64,000 nt of DNA, taken from assembly GCF_014695395.1 (NCBI RefSeq), contig NZ_JACJOF010000033.1, positions 62,001 through 126,000 on the forward strand, written 5' to 3'. This stretch comes from Nodosilinea sp. FACHB-131. GTDB taxonomy: Bacteria > Cyanobacteriota > Cyanobacteriia > Phormidesmidales > Phormidesmidaceae. The notes under the pieces are model-generated. The model ran no database searches, had not been told where the DNA came from, and saw only the letters and a program-made list of their open reading frames with translations. The translations under genes were made by a program, and so were the position numbers. Position 1 is the stretch's first letter. Each line of letters begins with the position of its first letter. This document shows positions 1 through 12,800 of the stretch, piece after piece.

Positions 1-513
1 GGCGTAGGTCACGTAGCGCAGAAACCAGCTCATATCACGCAGAGACTTCTGCATGTTGCTGGGGCCATAGCGAGACACACTAATGGGACGAAACCCGGCG
101 GGCACAGGTCCCGTGGGGGTAGAGTTGAACAGGTTTTGAAACAGCCCACCACTGCTGCTCTCGATAAAGGTCGAGGTACCCAGCCGAGAAGCTTCTGTTT
201 CGTCTAAAACGGTGCCAGCCCGAGTTTTTTCAACGGGTGATTCGCTATCGACTCGCTCCAGGTAGGCCAGAGGAGACCCTCCGGTAAAGATGCGGTTGGC
301 CGCCTGGGAGACAATCAATTCGGAGTAACGGGTCAAGGTTTCGGCAATCTGAACCCGCTTAAGACCAGAACCAAAAAAGCCTGATAGCTCATCTAGCTCT
401 CCCCGGCCCATGTAGCGGTCTTGCTGCTCGGCCTGGGAAATCGTGGCCACCGGCAGAGTTTGGTAGAGCTGGGGCCGCGCCGGTGCACTTCCACCACTTG
501 CTTTAACACTCAT
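1..513 (-). CDS. apcE: Phycobilisome core-membrane linker ApcE (N-terminal part, runs off the left edge)
   Basis: ApcE (LCM) anchors the phycobilisome core to the thylakoid and is a terminal energy emitter. The reading frame is open from an ATG at 513 to the window edge, giving the first 171 residues. These begin [19 protein letters not shown] and contain the stretches [13 protein letters not shown] and [18 protein letters not shown], the signature of the ApcE N-terminal phycobilin-like domain. The chromophore-binding cysteine lies beyond the edge. The gene is transcribed away from the methyltransferase and ATP synthase genes; 514-771 upstream is AT-rich non-coding sequence presumably holding its promoter and leader. 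Identification is by recognised sequence of this well conserved family; function is from family knowledge. Confidence 0.96.
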   Translation of the reverse strand, partial: MSVKASGGSAPARPQLYQTLPVATISQAEQQDRYMGRGELDELSGFFGSGLKRVQIAETLTRYSELIVSQAANRIFTGGSPLAYLERVDSESPVEKTRAGTVLDETEASRLGTSTFIESSSGGLFQNLFNSTPTGPVPAGFRPISVSRYGPSNMQKSLRDMSWFLRYVTYA

Positions 514-771
514 GCGTTTTCAAAGGCTCCCTATGCGGACAATGACGGCATCAAAAAAGAATCTATCAATCGGGTCGAAGGGCGTAGGACTAGGCAACGC
601 TCAGGACTCCCTGAACCAGCGTAAAATCACTGAACCCACTTGAAGGTAAAGCGTTGTTAACCTCACCTGCTCCGCATTCAAGCAGGGCACTGAATGCGGT
701 ATCTATGGATGGCGGGCTGTTTGCTGAACCTGGAATCAGATTAAACCGTTTCAGGACAGCAACACAGATTA

Positions 772-978
772 TTAAAAACTGTGTAACATCCAGCCAGCTA
801 AATGCCTTTGGTCATCATAGATGATGGTCACTGCACCCTGAGAAGGCAGATAAGTTTTGTAACGTTTCGTGATAAAGCTGGAGGCCCCAAGGCTTTCAAT
901 CCGCTTTTGTTGAAGGTTTGACTCCGCAACAGGCTGTAGCGCTAAAGGTGTAGGACACAGCTTGATCTGTGGATGCAA
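772..978 (-). CDS. Possible small hypothetical protein (68 aa)
   Basis: A 68-codon frame in the gap between apcE and the methyltransferase. It would start at a TTG (978) and has no obvious ribosome-binding site; the frame stays open upstream to about 1040 without an ATG. The peptide looks protein-like, with a basic central stretch (FITKRYKTYLPSQG) followed by a hydrophobic strand pattern (AVTIIYDDQRHLAGWMLHS), and codon use resembles the neighbours. I do not recognise a family. It could equally be chance coding within the apcE leader region. Confidence 0.35.
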   Translation of the reverse strand: MHPQIKLCPTPLALQPVAESNLQQKRIESLGASSFITKRYKTYLPSQGAVTIIYDDQRHLAGWMLHSF

Positions 979-1059
979 GTTTGATTGAATCAGCCTTGCT
1001 ATTGGGTTGAACGCGGCAACTGTTTTTATTAATAGATAACTTGAGCTGACAGATTAGCT

Positions 1060-2274
1060 ATGGACAACCCAACAAAAACCCAAACCGTTAGCGATGCGGT
1101 AGCTCGCCTCTACAATACTTATCCCTTTCCACCTGAGCCAATTCTCGACGAGGCGCCGCCAGGCTACAACTGGCGATGGTACTGGCCCACAGTACACAGC
1201 TTTTGTACAGGGGCAGTCCCTGCCAAAGAATCTGTACGGGTACTGGATGCCGGCTGCGGCACCGGGGTGAGTACTGAATATATTAGTCACCTCAACCCAA
1301 AGGCTGAGGTGCTGGGGATTGACTTAAGCGAGAAGGCGATCGCCACTGCCACAGAGCGCTGTCGCCGATCAGGTGCCACCAATGTTCAGTTTCGCCAGCT
1401 CAGCATCTACGACGTCGATCAAATCGAAGGCGAGTTCGACTGGATTAACTGTGTTGGCGTCATCCACCATATGCCCGACCCGCTAAAAGGGCTACAGGCT
1501 CTAGCTACCAAGCTGGCCCCCGGTGGCTTTATCCATCTATTTGTGTACGCCGCTATAGGTCGGACAGAAATCTCGCTCATGCAGCGGGCGATCGCCCTGG
1601 TTCAAGGCAGCCAGCGCGGCGACTACCGCGACGGCGTACAGGTGGGGCGACAGATCTTCGCCAGCCTACCCGAGGGAAATCGGCTCAAGCAACGAGAGCG
1701 CGATCGCTGGGCCATGGAAAACCACCGCGACGAATGCTTTGCTGACATGTACGTCCACCCGCAGGAAATTGATTACACCCTGGATAGCCTCTTTGAGCTC
1801 ATCGACGCCTCAGGCCTAGAATTCATTGGCTTTTCTAACCCTCAGGTGTGGCAGCTCGATCGCCTGCTGGCATCAGACCCAGCGCTGCTCGATCGCGCCA
1901 AACAGCTGCCGGAGAAAGATCAGTATCGCCTAGTAGAACTACTAGATCCTGAGATCACTCACTTCGAGTGGTTCCTAGCGCGTCCTCCCTACCCACAATT
2001 CAGCTGGGACGAGGACGCTGCTCTGCTGTCCGCCATTCCCACCCGCAATCCCTGCATGGAAGGCTGGCCCAGCCAAAGCATTTTCGACCACAACTACCAA
2101 ATCGTTTCTTTAGAGCCACAGGAATTTGAGTTTTTGCAGGCCTGCGATGGTCAAAAACCGTCTCCTCAAGCCAGCGTCGCCGATCTTCTATCCCAAAGCG
2201 GGGCAAGTCTTGAAGCAGTACGGCAAATGCAGCAGAGGCAGCTGATTTTACTAGAGCCATCCCAGCAGACTTGA
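1060..2274 (+). CDS. Class I SAM-dependent methyltransferase
   Basis: A 404-residue protein with a Rossmann-type methyltransferase domain near residues 55-180. Motif I is VLDAGCGTG, the acidic end of strand 2 is EVLGIDLS, and the motif IV/post-I region reads DWINCVGVIHHM; a GGFIHLFVY strand follows. The C-terminal half (about residues 190-404) is specific to this family and has no motif I recognise. The substrate is unknown. It starts at an ATG and lies just upstream of the atp operon; as I recall, an apcE-hypothetical-atp order also occurs in other cyanobacteria, so this is probably conserved synteny rather than a functional link. Confidence 0.85.
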   Translation: MDNPTKTQTVSDAVARLYNTYPFPPEPILDEAPPGYNWRWYWPTVHSFCTGAVPAKESVRVLDAGCGTGVSTEYISHLNPKAEVLGIDLSEKAIATATERCRRSGATNVQFRQLSIYDVDQIEGEFDWINCVGVIHHMPDPLKGLQALATKLAPGGFIHLFVYAAIGRTEISLMQRAIALVQGSQRGDYRDGVQVGRQIFASLPEGNRLKQRERDRWAMENHRDECFADMYVHPQEIDYTLDSLFELIDASGLEFIGFSNPQVWQLDRLLASDPALLDRAKQLPEKDQYRLVELLDPEITHFEWFLARPPYPQFSWDEDAALLSAIPTRNPCMEGWPSQSIFDHNYQIVSLEPQEFEFLQACDGQKPSPQASVADLLSQSGASLEAVRQMQQRQLILLEPSQQT

Positions 2275-2401
2275 TCAGATAAGCCGAAGACCACGGATTT
2301 ACTTTTGAGAAGTGTCTATTAAGTATTATTGCCGTGATATGATCATATGCGGCCTGTTCAGGCAGGCAAAACCCTTTAACGGCTAAGGATTAGGCGCTTT
2401 T

Positions 2402-2887
2402 GTGGCCCCATTGCCCTCCGAACCCACTGACCCTGTCGATCAGGTCGAGGCAGAGGTAGACCCCGGTCAAACCGACGGTCAAAGTCTCCCTCCGGCTTCA
2501 ACGACAGCGATGGAAGAGTACTACCAGCTTCAGCAAAATCTGCTGCTGACCACCCTGGCATTTACTGGCGTGATCTTTTTTAGCGTCTGGTTAGCCTACT
2601 CTCTACCAATTGCTCTGAATTATTTAATAGGAGCGTGCGGCGGTGTGGTTTACTTGAGGATGTTGGCAAAAAGCGTGGCCAACATTGGGCGCGGAAGCTC
2701 AAGGCTAGGCAGCGGCCGACTGGCCCTTGTGGTTGGTCTGGTTTTAGTGGCTACTGAGTGGCAGCAGCTTGAAGTCGTTCCCGTTTTTCTCGGGTTCTTG
2801 ACCTACAAGGGGGCGTTAATTGCTTACACCCTCTGGACTGCGGTGCTGCCAAAATCATCATCAGGGTCTTCCCAGGCGTCTGGTTAA
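2402..2887 (+). CDS. atpI: ATP synthase protein I (Atp1/AtpI)
   Basis: Small accessory membrane protein at the head of the ATP synthase operon, thought to help c-ring assembly. The recognisable core starts MEEYYQLQQNLLLTTL at the internal ATG 2510 and has four hydrophobic segments, typical of cyanobacterial AtpI (about 120 residues). The longer frame given here begins at a GTG (2402) and adds 36 acidic/proline-rich residues; either start is possible, and other cyanobacterial AtpI proteins also have a variable acidic N-terminus. It is followed 70 bp later by atpB in the same direction. Confidence 0.85.
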   Translation: MAPLPSEPTDPVDQVEAEVDPGQTDGQSLPPASTTAMEEYYQLQQNLLLTTLAFTGVIFFSVWLAYSLPIALNYLIGACGGVVYLRMLAKSVANIGRGSSRLGSGRLALVVGLVLVATEWQQLEVVPVFLGFLTYKGALIAYTLWTAVLPKSSSGSSQASG

Positions 2888-2957
2888 CCTAGATCGGTGG
2901 TTCCCAAGCATAGCATGCTTTTTCCTGGCAGGTCTTAAGGAGAAGTCGATTTAAGAG

Positions 2958-3707
2958 ATGGCGCTCAATATGCTAATGATTCATCCCTTAGTCCTGGCAA
3001 AGCTAGAGGTTGGCCAGCATTTGTACTGGCAGCTCGGTGGCCTAAAACTTCACGGCCAGGTCTTTTTGACCTCCTGGTTTGTGATCGGCGCTCTGCTGTT
3101 GGTTTCATTTTTGGCCACCCGCAACATTCAGCGGGTACCTTCCGGCCTCCAGAACTTTATGGAGTACGCTCTGGAGTTTATCCGCGACCTAGCCAAAAAC
3201 CAGATCGGTGAAAAAGAGTACCGGCCCTGGGTTCCCTTTGTGGGCACTCTGTTCCTGTTTATCTTTGTCTCTAACTGGTCGGGGGCGCTGATTCCCTGGA
3301 AGTTAATTCATCTGCCGTCAGGTGAGTTGGCCGCTCCAACTAACGACATCAACACCACCGTCGCCCTGGCGCTGTTGACGTCCTTAGCTTACTTTTATGC
3401 TGGGTTTAGCAATCGCGGGCTGGGGTACTTTGCCAAGTACATCGAACCCACTCCCATTCTGCTGCCCATCAACATTTTGGAAGATTTCACCAAGCCCCTC
3501 TCCCTAAGTTTCCGTCTGTTTGGAAACATCCTGGCCGATGAGCTGGTGGTCGCTGTGCTGGTCCTGCTGGTGCCTCTCTTCGTACCGCTACCAGTGATGG
3601 TCTTGGGTTTGTTTACCAGTGCCATTCAGGCGCTGATCTTTGCAACCCTGGCAGCGGCCTACATCGGCGAGGCGATCGAGGGGCATGGTGGTGAAGAGCA
3701 TGGATGA
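2958..3707 (+). CDS. atpB: ATP synthase F0 subunit a
   Basis: Subunit a forms the proton half-channels against the c-ring in the thylakoid (and plasma) membrane. The 249-residue length is normal. Diagnostic features are the conserved arginine helix [15 protein letters not shown], which carries the essential Arg, the earlier [20 protein letters not shown] segment, and a C-terminal [16 protein letters not shown] helix. It starts at ATG 2958 after an AGGAG-like site about 13-18 bases upstream. Third step of the operon order I-a-c-b'-b-delta-alpha-gamma. Older cyanobacterial nomenclature calls this atpI. Confidence 0.98.
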   Translation: MALNMLMIHPLVLAKLEVGQHLYWQLGGLKLHGQVFLTSWFVIGALLLVSFLATRNIQRVPSGLQNFMEYALEFIRDLAKNQIGEKEYRPWVPFVGTLFLFIFVSNWSGALIPWKLIHLPSGELAAPTNDINTTVALALLTSLAYFYAGFSNRGLGYFAKYIEPTPILLPINILEDFTKPLSLSFRLFGNILADELVVAVLVLLVPLFVPLPVMVLGLFTSAIQALIFATLAAAYIGEAIEGHGGEEHG

Positions 3708-3835
3708 CCCTCAATGATTTCCTCTTGGGGGCATTCAGTTTGATATTGGCTGGTAGGGCAGGTGCTGCCAGCCGACGTGGTCTTAGGGCCGCAGTATAAG
3801 AAACGCCTATCGAGCGTTGTCTACGACCTGTTTAA

Positions 3836-4114
<279 letters not shown>

Positions 4115-4228
4115 ATTCGAAACGCTGGGCAGGGTAAGGTTCAATACTTTTCCCTGCCTGTCGAAGTTCAAATTCGCGATGTCACCTTGTAGTGCTGGCC
4201 CTGGGCCGAGTGAAAGGGCATATCCACA

Positions 4229-4720
4229 ATGATGAATTTTGTTTGGTTACTGGCGGTTGAAACCGCTGAGGCAGTTGAGGAAGGCGGTGGTCTTTTTGAC
4301 CTGGATGCTACTCTGCCGCTGATGGCCGTACAGTTTGTGCTGCTAGCGGTAGCGCTCAACGTATTGTTTTATAAGCCCTTGGGCAAAGTCTTAGACGAGC
4401 GCGACGGTTACATTAGTTCCAATCAAGTTGATGCGGCAGAGCGTTTGGCCAAAGCCGAGCAAATTGCCAAACAGTATCAGCAAGAACTGGCCGAAACCCG
4501 CCGGCAGGCCCAAACGGTGATTGCCGAAGCCCAGGAAGAAGCGCAAAAGATTGCGGCTCAAACCGTTGCTACGGCTCAGCAAGAGGCTCAAGCCCAGCGA
4601 GAGCAGGTGCAGCGGGAACTAGATGAGCAGAAGAATCAGGCCATGGCTACCCTGGAGCAACAGGTAGATGGGCTGAGCCAACAGATTTTGGACAAGCTGC
4701 TGGGTTCTTTGGCGGCCTAA
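4229..4720 (+). CDS. atpF2: ATP synthase F0 subunit b' (b2)
   Basis: One of the two different b-type stator subunits found in photosynthetic organisms. The protein has 163 residues: an acidic start, one transmembrane helix ([24 protein letters not shown], split here as two overlapping strings), then a long Ala/Gln/Glu-rich amphipathic coiled coil to the C-terminus. It precedes the b gene, as expected for b/b' duplication. Also called atpG in cyanobacteria, which should not be confused with gamma. Confidence 0.96.
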   Translation: MMNFVWLLAVETAEAVEEGGGLFDLDATLPLMAVQFVLLAVALNVLFYKPLGKVLDERDGYISSNQVDAAERLAKAEQIAKQYQQELAETRRQAQTVIAEAQEEAQKIAAQTVATAQQEAQAQREQVQRELDEQKNQAMATLEQQVDGLSQQILDKLLGSLAA

Positions 4721-4786
4721 GCTATCGGTGATGACAGGGTGATTTAACCCCTGGAATTGCCCGCGTCGTTGACGGAAAGTAGGGAT

Positions 4787-5308
4787 ATGACTATTGGTTG
4801 GTTATTAGCGGCGGAAGAAGGTGGGTTTGGTGTGGATTTCAATATCCTAGAAACCAACCTGATTAATCTGGTCATTATTATTGGCGTGCTGTATTACTTT
4901 GGCGGCAAGTTTTTAGGGAAGACCCTATCAACTCGCCAATCGGCTATTACTACAGCAATCACAGAGGCCGAGCAGCGTAAGAAGGAAGCCGCCGCCGCTT
5001 TGGCAGAGCAGCAGCAAAAGCTGGCTCAGGCTCAGGCAGAAGCCAAGAAAATTTTGACCGAGGCTCAGACCACGGCGGAGCGCACTCGCGAGGCCATTTT
5101 GGCTCAGTCTCAAACTGACGTAGAGCGGATGCGGGCTACCGCCGCCCAGGATCTAACCTCCCAAGAGGCGCGGGTGATGCGAGAGCTACAGCAGCGGATT
5201 GCAGCCTTGGCCATTGAGCGCAGTGAAGCCGCTCTACCCGGTCAGTTAAATGACGACTTGCAGCGGCGACTGGTCGATTCCAGCATTGCCCTGCTCCAAG
5301 GAGAATAG
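4787..5308 (+). CDS. atpF: ATP synthase F0 subunit b
   Basis: Second stator b subunit, about 173 residues. The N-terminal hydrophobic helix (NLIIIGVLYYFGG type) anchors a long coiled coil rich in Ala, Gln and Glu that dimerises with b' and binds delta. The start is set at ATG 4787 because a GGAAAG/AGGGA site lies just upstream and family members begin near MTIGWLLAAEEGG; an in-frame TTG at 4757 would add ten unlikely residues. Its stop is 2 bp from the start of the delta gene, so the two are translationally linked. Confidence 0.96.
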   Translation: MTIGWLLAAEEGGFGVDFNILETNLINLVIIIGVLYYFGGKFLGKTLSTRQSAITTAITEAEQRKKEAAAALAEQQQKLAQAQAEAKKILTEAQTTAERTREAILAQSQTDVERMRATAAQDLTSQEARVMRELQQRIAALAIERSEAALPGQLNDDLQRRLVDSSIALLQGE

Positions 5309-5310
5309 CT

Positions 5311-7459
<2,149 letters not shown>

Positions 7460-7528
7460 CCTCCTGTTCTAGCCGGGGTGTTGCATGAGCCAATGCCCCG
7501 GTTCTCGACGACCCCTTAGGGATCCACT

Positions 7529-8479
7529 ATGCCTAACTTAAAAGCGATTCGAGACCGCATTAAGTCTGTAAAAAATACCCGTAAGATCACTGAGGCTATG
7601 CGCCTAGTGGCAGCCGCTAAGGTGCGCCGTGCCCAGGAGCAGGTGATTGCTACCCGCCCCTTCGCCGATCGCCTGGCCCAGGTGCTCTACGGCCTGCAAA
7701 GCCGCCTCAGATTTGAAGAGGCCGACCTGCCGCTGCTGAAGCAGCGTGAGGTAAAGACCGTAGCGCTGCTGGTGATCTCCGGCGATCGCGGCCTCTGCGG
7801 CGGCTACAACACCAACGTCATTCGCAAGGCGGAAATCCGCGCCCAGGAGCTAGCCGCTGAGGGCTTGAACTACCGCTTTATTCTGGTGGGACGCAAGGCC
7901 AGCCAGTACTTTAAGCGCCGCGATCAGCCTATCGAAGCCAGCTTTACTGGGCTAGAGCAAATTCCCATCGCGTCCGAAGCCTCAACTATTGCTGATGAGC
8001 TGCTGTCGCTATTTCTGTCCGACGAAGTCGATCGGGTTGAACTGGTTTACACCCGGTTTGTGTCGCTAGTTAGTTCTCGCCCGGTCATTCAGACCCTGTT
8101 GCCTCTTGACCCCCAAGGGCTAGAGGTACCTGACGACGAGATTTTCCGGCTCACCACCAAAGGCGGTGTCTTTCAAGTAGAGCGGGAGAGGATGGCAGGG
8201 CCAACTCCAACAGAGTTTCCTCAGGACATGATCTTCGAGCAAGATCCGGTGCAAATTCTGGATGCTCTGCTGCCACTGTACTTGAACAACCAAATTCTGC
8301 GAGCGCTGCAAGAGTCTGCTGCTAGCGAACTAGCGGCCCGGATGACCGCCATGAACAACGCCAGCGACAACGCTAAGGAGTTGGCCAAAACTCTGAACCT
8401 GACCTATAACAAAGCTCGTCAGGCCGCCATCACCCAGGAGATTCTGGAAGTAGTTGCTGGGGCTAACTCCCTCAACTAA
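7529..8479 (+). CDS. atpG: ATP synthase F1 subunit gamma
   Basis: The 316-residue central shaft. N- and C-terminal helices ([39 protein letters not shown]) form the coiled coil, and the Rossmann-like middle has [14 protein letters not shown] central insertion relative to bacterial gamma is present around residues 195-235, as in cyanobacteria and plastids, but without the paired cysteines of the plant redox switch. Last gene of the operon; a strong terminator follows. Also called atpC. Confidence 0.97.
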   Translation: MPNLKAIRDRIKSVKNTRKITEAMRLVAAAKVRRAQEQVIATRPFADRLAQVLYGLQSRLRFEEADLPLLKQREVKTVALLVISGDRGLCGGYNTNVIRKAEIRAQELAAEGLNYRFILVGRKASQYFKRRDQPIEASFTGLEQIPIASEASTIADELLSLFLSDEVDRVELVYTRFVSLVSSRPVIQTLLPLDPQGLEVPDDEIFRLTTKGGVFQVERERMAGPTPTEFPQDMIFEQDPVQILDALLPLYLNNQILRALQESAASELAARMTAMNNASDNAKELAKTLNLTYNKARQAAITQEILEVVAGANSLN

Positions 8480-8506
8480 GTCAGTAAAACCTACATTCAC
8501 GATTCT

Positions 8507-8538
8507 AGGCCCGTCAAAACTGTGACGGGCCTTTTTTG
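8507..8538 (+). terminator. Rho-independent terminator of the atp operon
   Basis: Stem AGGCCCGTCA / TGACGGGCCT with a short loop and a run of six T directly after, 28 bp past the atpG stop codon. Confidence 0.9.
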
Positions 8539-8610
8539 TGCACCCGGTAGCTTGCGCCTCTGGCGATACTGCGTGAACGACTTCGCGCAGCCACCGGGGC
8601 AGAGATTTCC

Positions 8611-9609
8611 TTAGCCGTGGCGCTTTTGGTGCCAGGCCCAGGCGTGGGCCAGGATAGTGTCAATGTCTACGTACTGGGGGTTCCAGCCCAAGATGCTGCG
8701 GGCGCGATCGCTGCTGCCGACCAGCGCCGGTGGATCGCCAGGGCGACGTTCCACCTCGACCACCGGAATAGACTTGCCAGTGATCCGCACTGCCGCGTCG
8801 ATCACCTCTCGCACCGAGAAACCGCTGCCGTTGCCAAGGTTAAAGACGGCGCTCTCACCACCCTTCAACAGATACTCCAACCCCAGAATGTGGGCGTCGG
8901 CTAGATCGCAGACGTGAATATAATCGCGCACGCAAGTGCCATCGGGAGTGGGGTAGTCGGTACCAAAAACGCTGATCGACGGTCGCTTGCCCAATGCCGT
9001 TTGCAGCACCAGGGGAATCAGGTGGGTTTCAGGATTGTGGTCTTCGCCCAGCAGACCGTTGGGATGAGCACCAGCGGCGTTGAAGTAGCGAAACCGTACT
9101 GACTTGAAATCGTAGGCCTTATCGTAGTCGGTCAAAATCCGCTCCACCATCAGCTTAGTCATGCCGTAGGGATTGATAGGGTTTTGGGGATGGGTCTCAG
9201 TGATTGGCATCTCCTGAGGTACACCGTAGGTAGCGCAGGTAGACGAGAACACGAATGTTTTGACGCCCGCTTCCACCATGGCATCGAGCAGCGATAGAGT
9301 ACCAACTACGTTGTTTTCGTAGTATTTGCTAGGGTCACTTACCGACTCGCCTACGTAGGCGTAGGCCGAGAAATGCATAACTGCACTAATGTCATAGCGG
9401 CTAAAGACATCTTTAAGCAGTGCCTTGTCCAGAGTACTGCCGACAATTAGCTCAGCCTTTAAGGCCGTCTCCACCAAGTCCCGATGACCATAGACCAGGT
9501 TGTCTAGAATCAGCACTCTATAGCCGGCCTGTTGGAGCGCCATGACGGTATGGCTGCCAATATAGCCAGCGCCTCCTGTAACCAAGATTGTTTTTAGATC
9601 AGTTGTCAT
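8611..9609 (-). CDS. galE: UDP-glucose 4-epimerase
   Basis: Extended short-chain dehydrogenase that interconverts UDP-glucose and UDP-galactose using bound NAD, feeding glycan and glycolipid synthesis. Visible motifs: NAD-binding TGGAGYIGSHT at the N-terminus, SSTCATYG with the catalytic Ser/Thr, and the YGMTK catalytic Tyr-Lys pair, then NLGNGSGFSV. The start is placed at ATG 9609 (MTTDLKTILVTGG), giving 332 residues, the family's usual size; a longer frame from 9678 adds 23 residues without family support. It converges on atpG, with the atp terminator between them. Confidence 0.95.
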   Translation of the reverse strand: MTTDLKTILVTGGAGYIGSHTVMALQQAGYRVLILDNLVYGHRDLVETALKAELIVGSTLDKALLKDVFSRYDISAVMHFSAYAYVGESVSDPSKYYENNVVGTLSLLDAMVEAGVKTFVFSSTCATYGVPQEMPITETHPQNPINPYGMTKLMVERILTDYDKAYDFKSVRFRYFNAAGAHPNGLLGEDHNPETHLIPLVLQTALGKRPSISVFGTDYPTPDGTCVRDYIHVCDLADAHILGLEYLLKGGESAVFNLGNGSGFSVREVIDAAVRITGKSIPVVEVERRPGDPPALVGSSDRARSILGWNPQYVDIDTILAHAWAWHQKRHG

Positions 9610-9855
9610 AGGAAATTTCTCTAAAGTGTTTGGTGCCGCTAGGGCATTAGCGTTATCGGGTGTTCCGGCTGAAGCCATTCTAAAGTGTGGCCCGATACTA
9701 GGCCTTAGCTTTAAGCCTGGGTCATTAACTTTTCATCTTTGGAGGGTACCTTCTTATGGAATTCAGCCGAGGGCGCTTGAAAAGCCCACCGTTAAGCAAT
9801 TTTTAATCAAAACTTACCGGACAGTTAGCCCTGCCATTAAGTGCTGCCATGAGTA

Positions 9856-12800
9856 ATGGCCGAAGATAACTCCGTAGCATTGGCTACCCGATGTGACCCC
9901 CAAGTGTTATCCATGGCTGACTTCACGCTCCAACTCTTCCACGCCGCTGACCAGGAGGGCAACATTAGCGCTCTTGACGATGCCCCTCGGTTTTCAGCCG
10001 TATTAAATGCCCTAAAAAATCAGGATCTTGATGGTGATGGCATAGCAGGCTTTGCCAATACGCTGATTTTGTCGTCTGGGGATGCGTACATTCCAGGCGT
10101 ATTTTTCAATGCCAGCGCCGGTGCGTTTGGCGGTGCTGGTCGCGGCGATATCTTAATTCAAAACGCCCTAGGTTTCCAAGCGATCGCCTTTGGCAACCAC
10201 GAGTTTGACCAGGGTACTGCTTTGGTGGCCGATCTGATTGGCGGTGGCGAAGACGATCCAACTACAGAAATCGACGAATTATTTGCTGGAACAGCGTTTC
10301 CCTACCTAAGCAGCAACCTTGACTTCAGCACCGACACCAACCTAGCCAATTTAGTCATACCCGATGCCGCTGCTCCCCAGCCTAAAGGCATTGCGGCCTC
10401 TACGGTCATTGAGGTCAACGGCGAGAGAATTGGCGTAGTGGGGGCCACAACTCCCACCATCAGCAACGTCAACGTGCGCATCTCTAATCCTGGAACTGTC
10501 ACAGTGCTGCCTCAGCCCTTTGACAGCAGCCCCACCTCGGAGCAGCTCGATGCCCTGGCTGCTGAAATTCAGGCCGATGTCGATGCTTTGCTGGCTGCTA
10601 ACCCCGACATTGACAAAGTAGTGCTGCTGGCCCACATGCAGCAGATTGCCATCGAGCAAGAGCTGGCCCAGCGACTATCAAACGTCGATATTATCGTTGC
10701 CGGCGGCTCTAACACTCGCCTCTTTGACGAGAACGATCGCGCCCGCGCCGGCGATACTAACCAGGGCATTTATCCAATTATTCAAACCGGTGCTGACGGC
10801 AACCCCGTCGCCGTGGTCAACACCGACGGCAACTATAAGTATGTCGGCCGCCTGGTGATTGACTTCGACGAGAATGGCGTGCTCCTGCCCGAGAGCTACG
10901 ACCCAACGATCAGCGGAGCCTACGCCACCGATGATGAAGGTATTGCGGCCGTAGGTGGTGAAGGACTGGCGGATCCGGCGATCGCAGCCATCACCGCTGC
11001 CCTGCGCGAGGCAATAATTGCCACCGAGAGCAACGTGTTTGGCGTCAGCGAAGTATTCCTCAACGGCAACCGGGGCGCGGTACGCACCCAGGAAACTAAC
11101 CTAGGCAATCTCACCGCCGACGCCAACTTGGCGATCGCTAAGGAAGTTGACCCGACGGCAGTCATTTCCCTCAAAAACGGCGGCGGCATTCGCAATAACA
11201 TTGGCCAAACGCTGGTGCCTGCGGGCGGCACGGGTGAAGCCGAGTTGCTGCCCAATGAAGAAATTCCTGGAGTAAAACCGGCGGGTGGTATTTCTCAAAA
11301 CGATGTGGCCAACGCCCTATCGTTTAACAATGCGCTCTCACTCGTTACGGTAACGGCTGAAGAACTGCTGGCCCTGATTGAGCACGGTGTGTCTGCCAGC
11401 CTGGCAGACGATAGCGCTACCCCTGGCCAGTTTCCTCAAATTGGTGGTTTTTCCTTTAGCTTTGACGTCAATGGTGAACCCGGCAACCGCGTGCAGTCCC
11501 TGGCGATCGAGGCTGAAGATGGTACTGACATCGACGTGGTAGTGCAAAATGGCGAGATTGTGGGCGACCCTAGCCGCACCTTCCGCATGGTGACCCTGAG
11601 CTTCCTGGCTGACGGGGGCGATGGCTATCCCTTTCCCACAGGTGAAGCGACCAACCGCATTGACTTGGTAGATGAAACGGCTCCTGCAACGGGGAATGCT
11701 ACCTTCGCCCCCGATTTCAGTGAGCAGGATGCTCTAGCGGAGTATCTGTTCGACAACTTTGGCGCCGATACTCCTTTTACCGCAGCTGAAACAGGGCGCG
11801 AGTTGGACAGCCGCATCCAAAACCTAGCCTTCCGTAGCGATGCGGTGATTGACAGCGTTAATCCCACCGATCCCACTGAACCGACCGATCCCACCAATCC
11901 GACCTCTTTGCTGGTGCCCGTCGGTACCTACAGCACGGGCGTTTTTGACGCCAGCGCCGCTGAGATTGTGGTTCACGACCCGGCAACCCAGCGGCTGTTT
12001 GTGGTCAATGCCAACGTTCCCACCGTAGAAGTACTGGATATCAGCGACCCCAGCAACCCTACCAAACTATTTAATATCGATCCCTCGGCCTACGGGGCAG
12101 GGGCTAACAGCGTGGCCATTAGCAACGGCATCGTAGCTGTAGCCATTGAAAGCGAAGAAAAAACCGACCCCGGCAGCGTCGTGTTCTTTGACATTGACGG
12201 TAACTTCTTGAATGCCGTTACCGTGGGCGCTCTGCCCGACATGCTGACCTTTACCCCCGACGGCACCAAGGTACTGGTGGCCAATGAGGGAGAACCCAAT
12301 GCTGACTACAGCATTGACCCCGAAGGTTCGATCAGCATTATTGACCTCTCAGGAGGCGTAGAAAACCTCACCCAGGCCAATGTCACCACCGCCGACTTCA
12401 CTACCTTTAATGACCAGCGCGATGCGCTGGTGGCCGATGGGGTGCGGATCTTTGGCCCCAACGCCACCGTGGCCCAGGATGTTGAGCCAGAATACATCGC
12501 GGTGACCGGCGACTCGCGCACCGCCTATGTGGCCCTGCAAGAGAATAACGCCCTAGCCGTAGTAGACATTGCCTCGGGGGCTGTCACCGACATTTTGCCG
12601 CTGGGGTATAAGGATCACTCAGTGGTGCCGCTGGATGCCAGCGATCGCGACGATGCCATCAACATCACCACCTACCCCAACCTCTTTGGCCTATATCTGC
12701 CCGATGCAATCTCGCTCTACGAAGCCGGCGGCGCAACCTATATTGTCACTGCTAACGAAGGCGACGCTCGCGAGTACGACACCTTTGCCGAAGAAGCCCG

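Noticed and set aside
772..1059. Regulatory RNA in the apcE upstream region
   Set aside because: No convincing stem-loop or conserved RNA family features were found by eye.
9626..9856. Small plus-strand frame ending at the nucleotidase start
   Set aside because: Overlaps the galE start and promoter region, atypical peptide, no ribosome-binding site.
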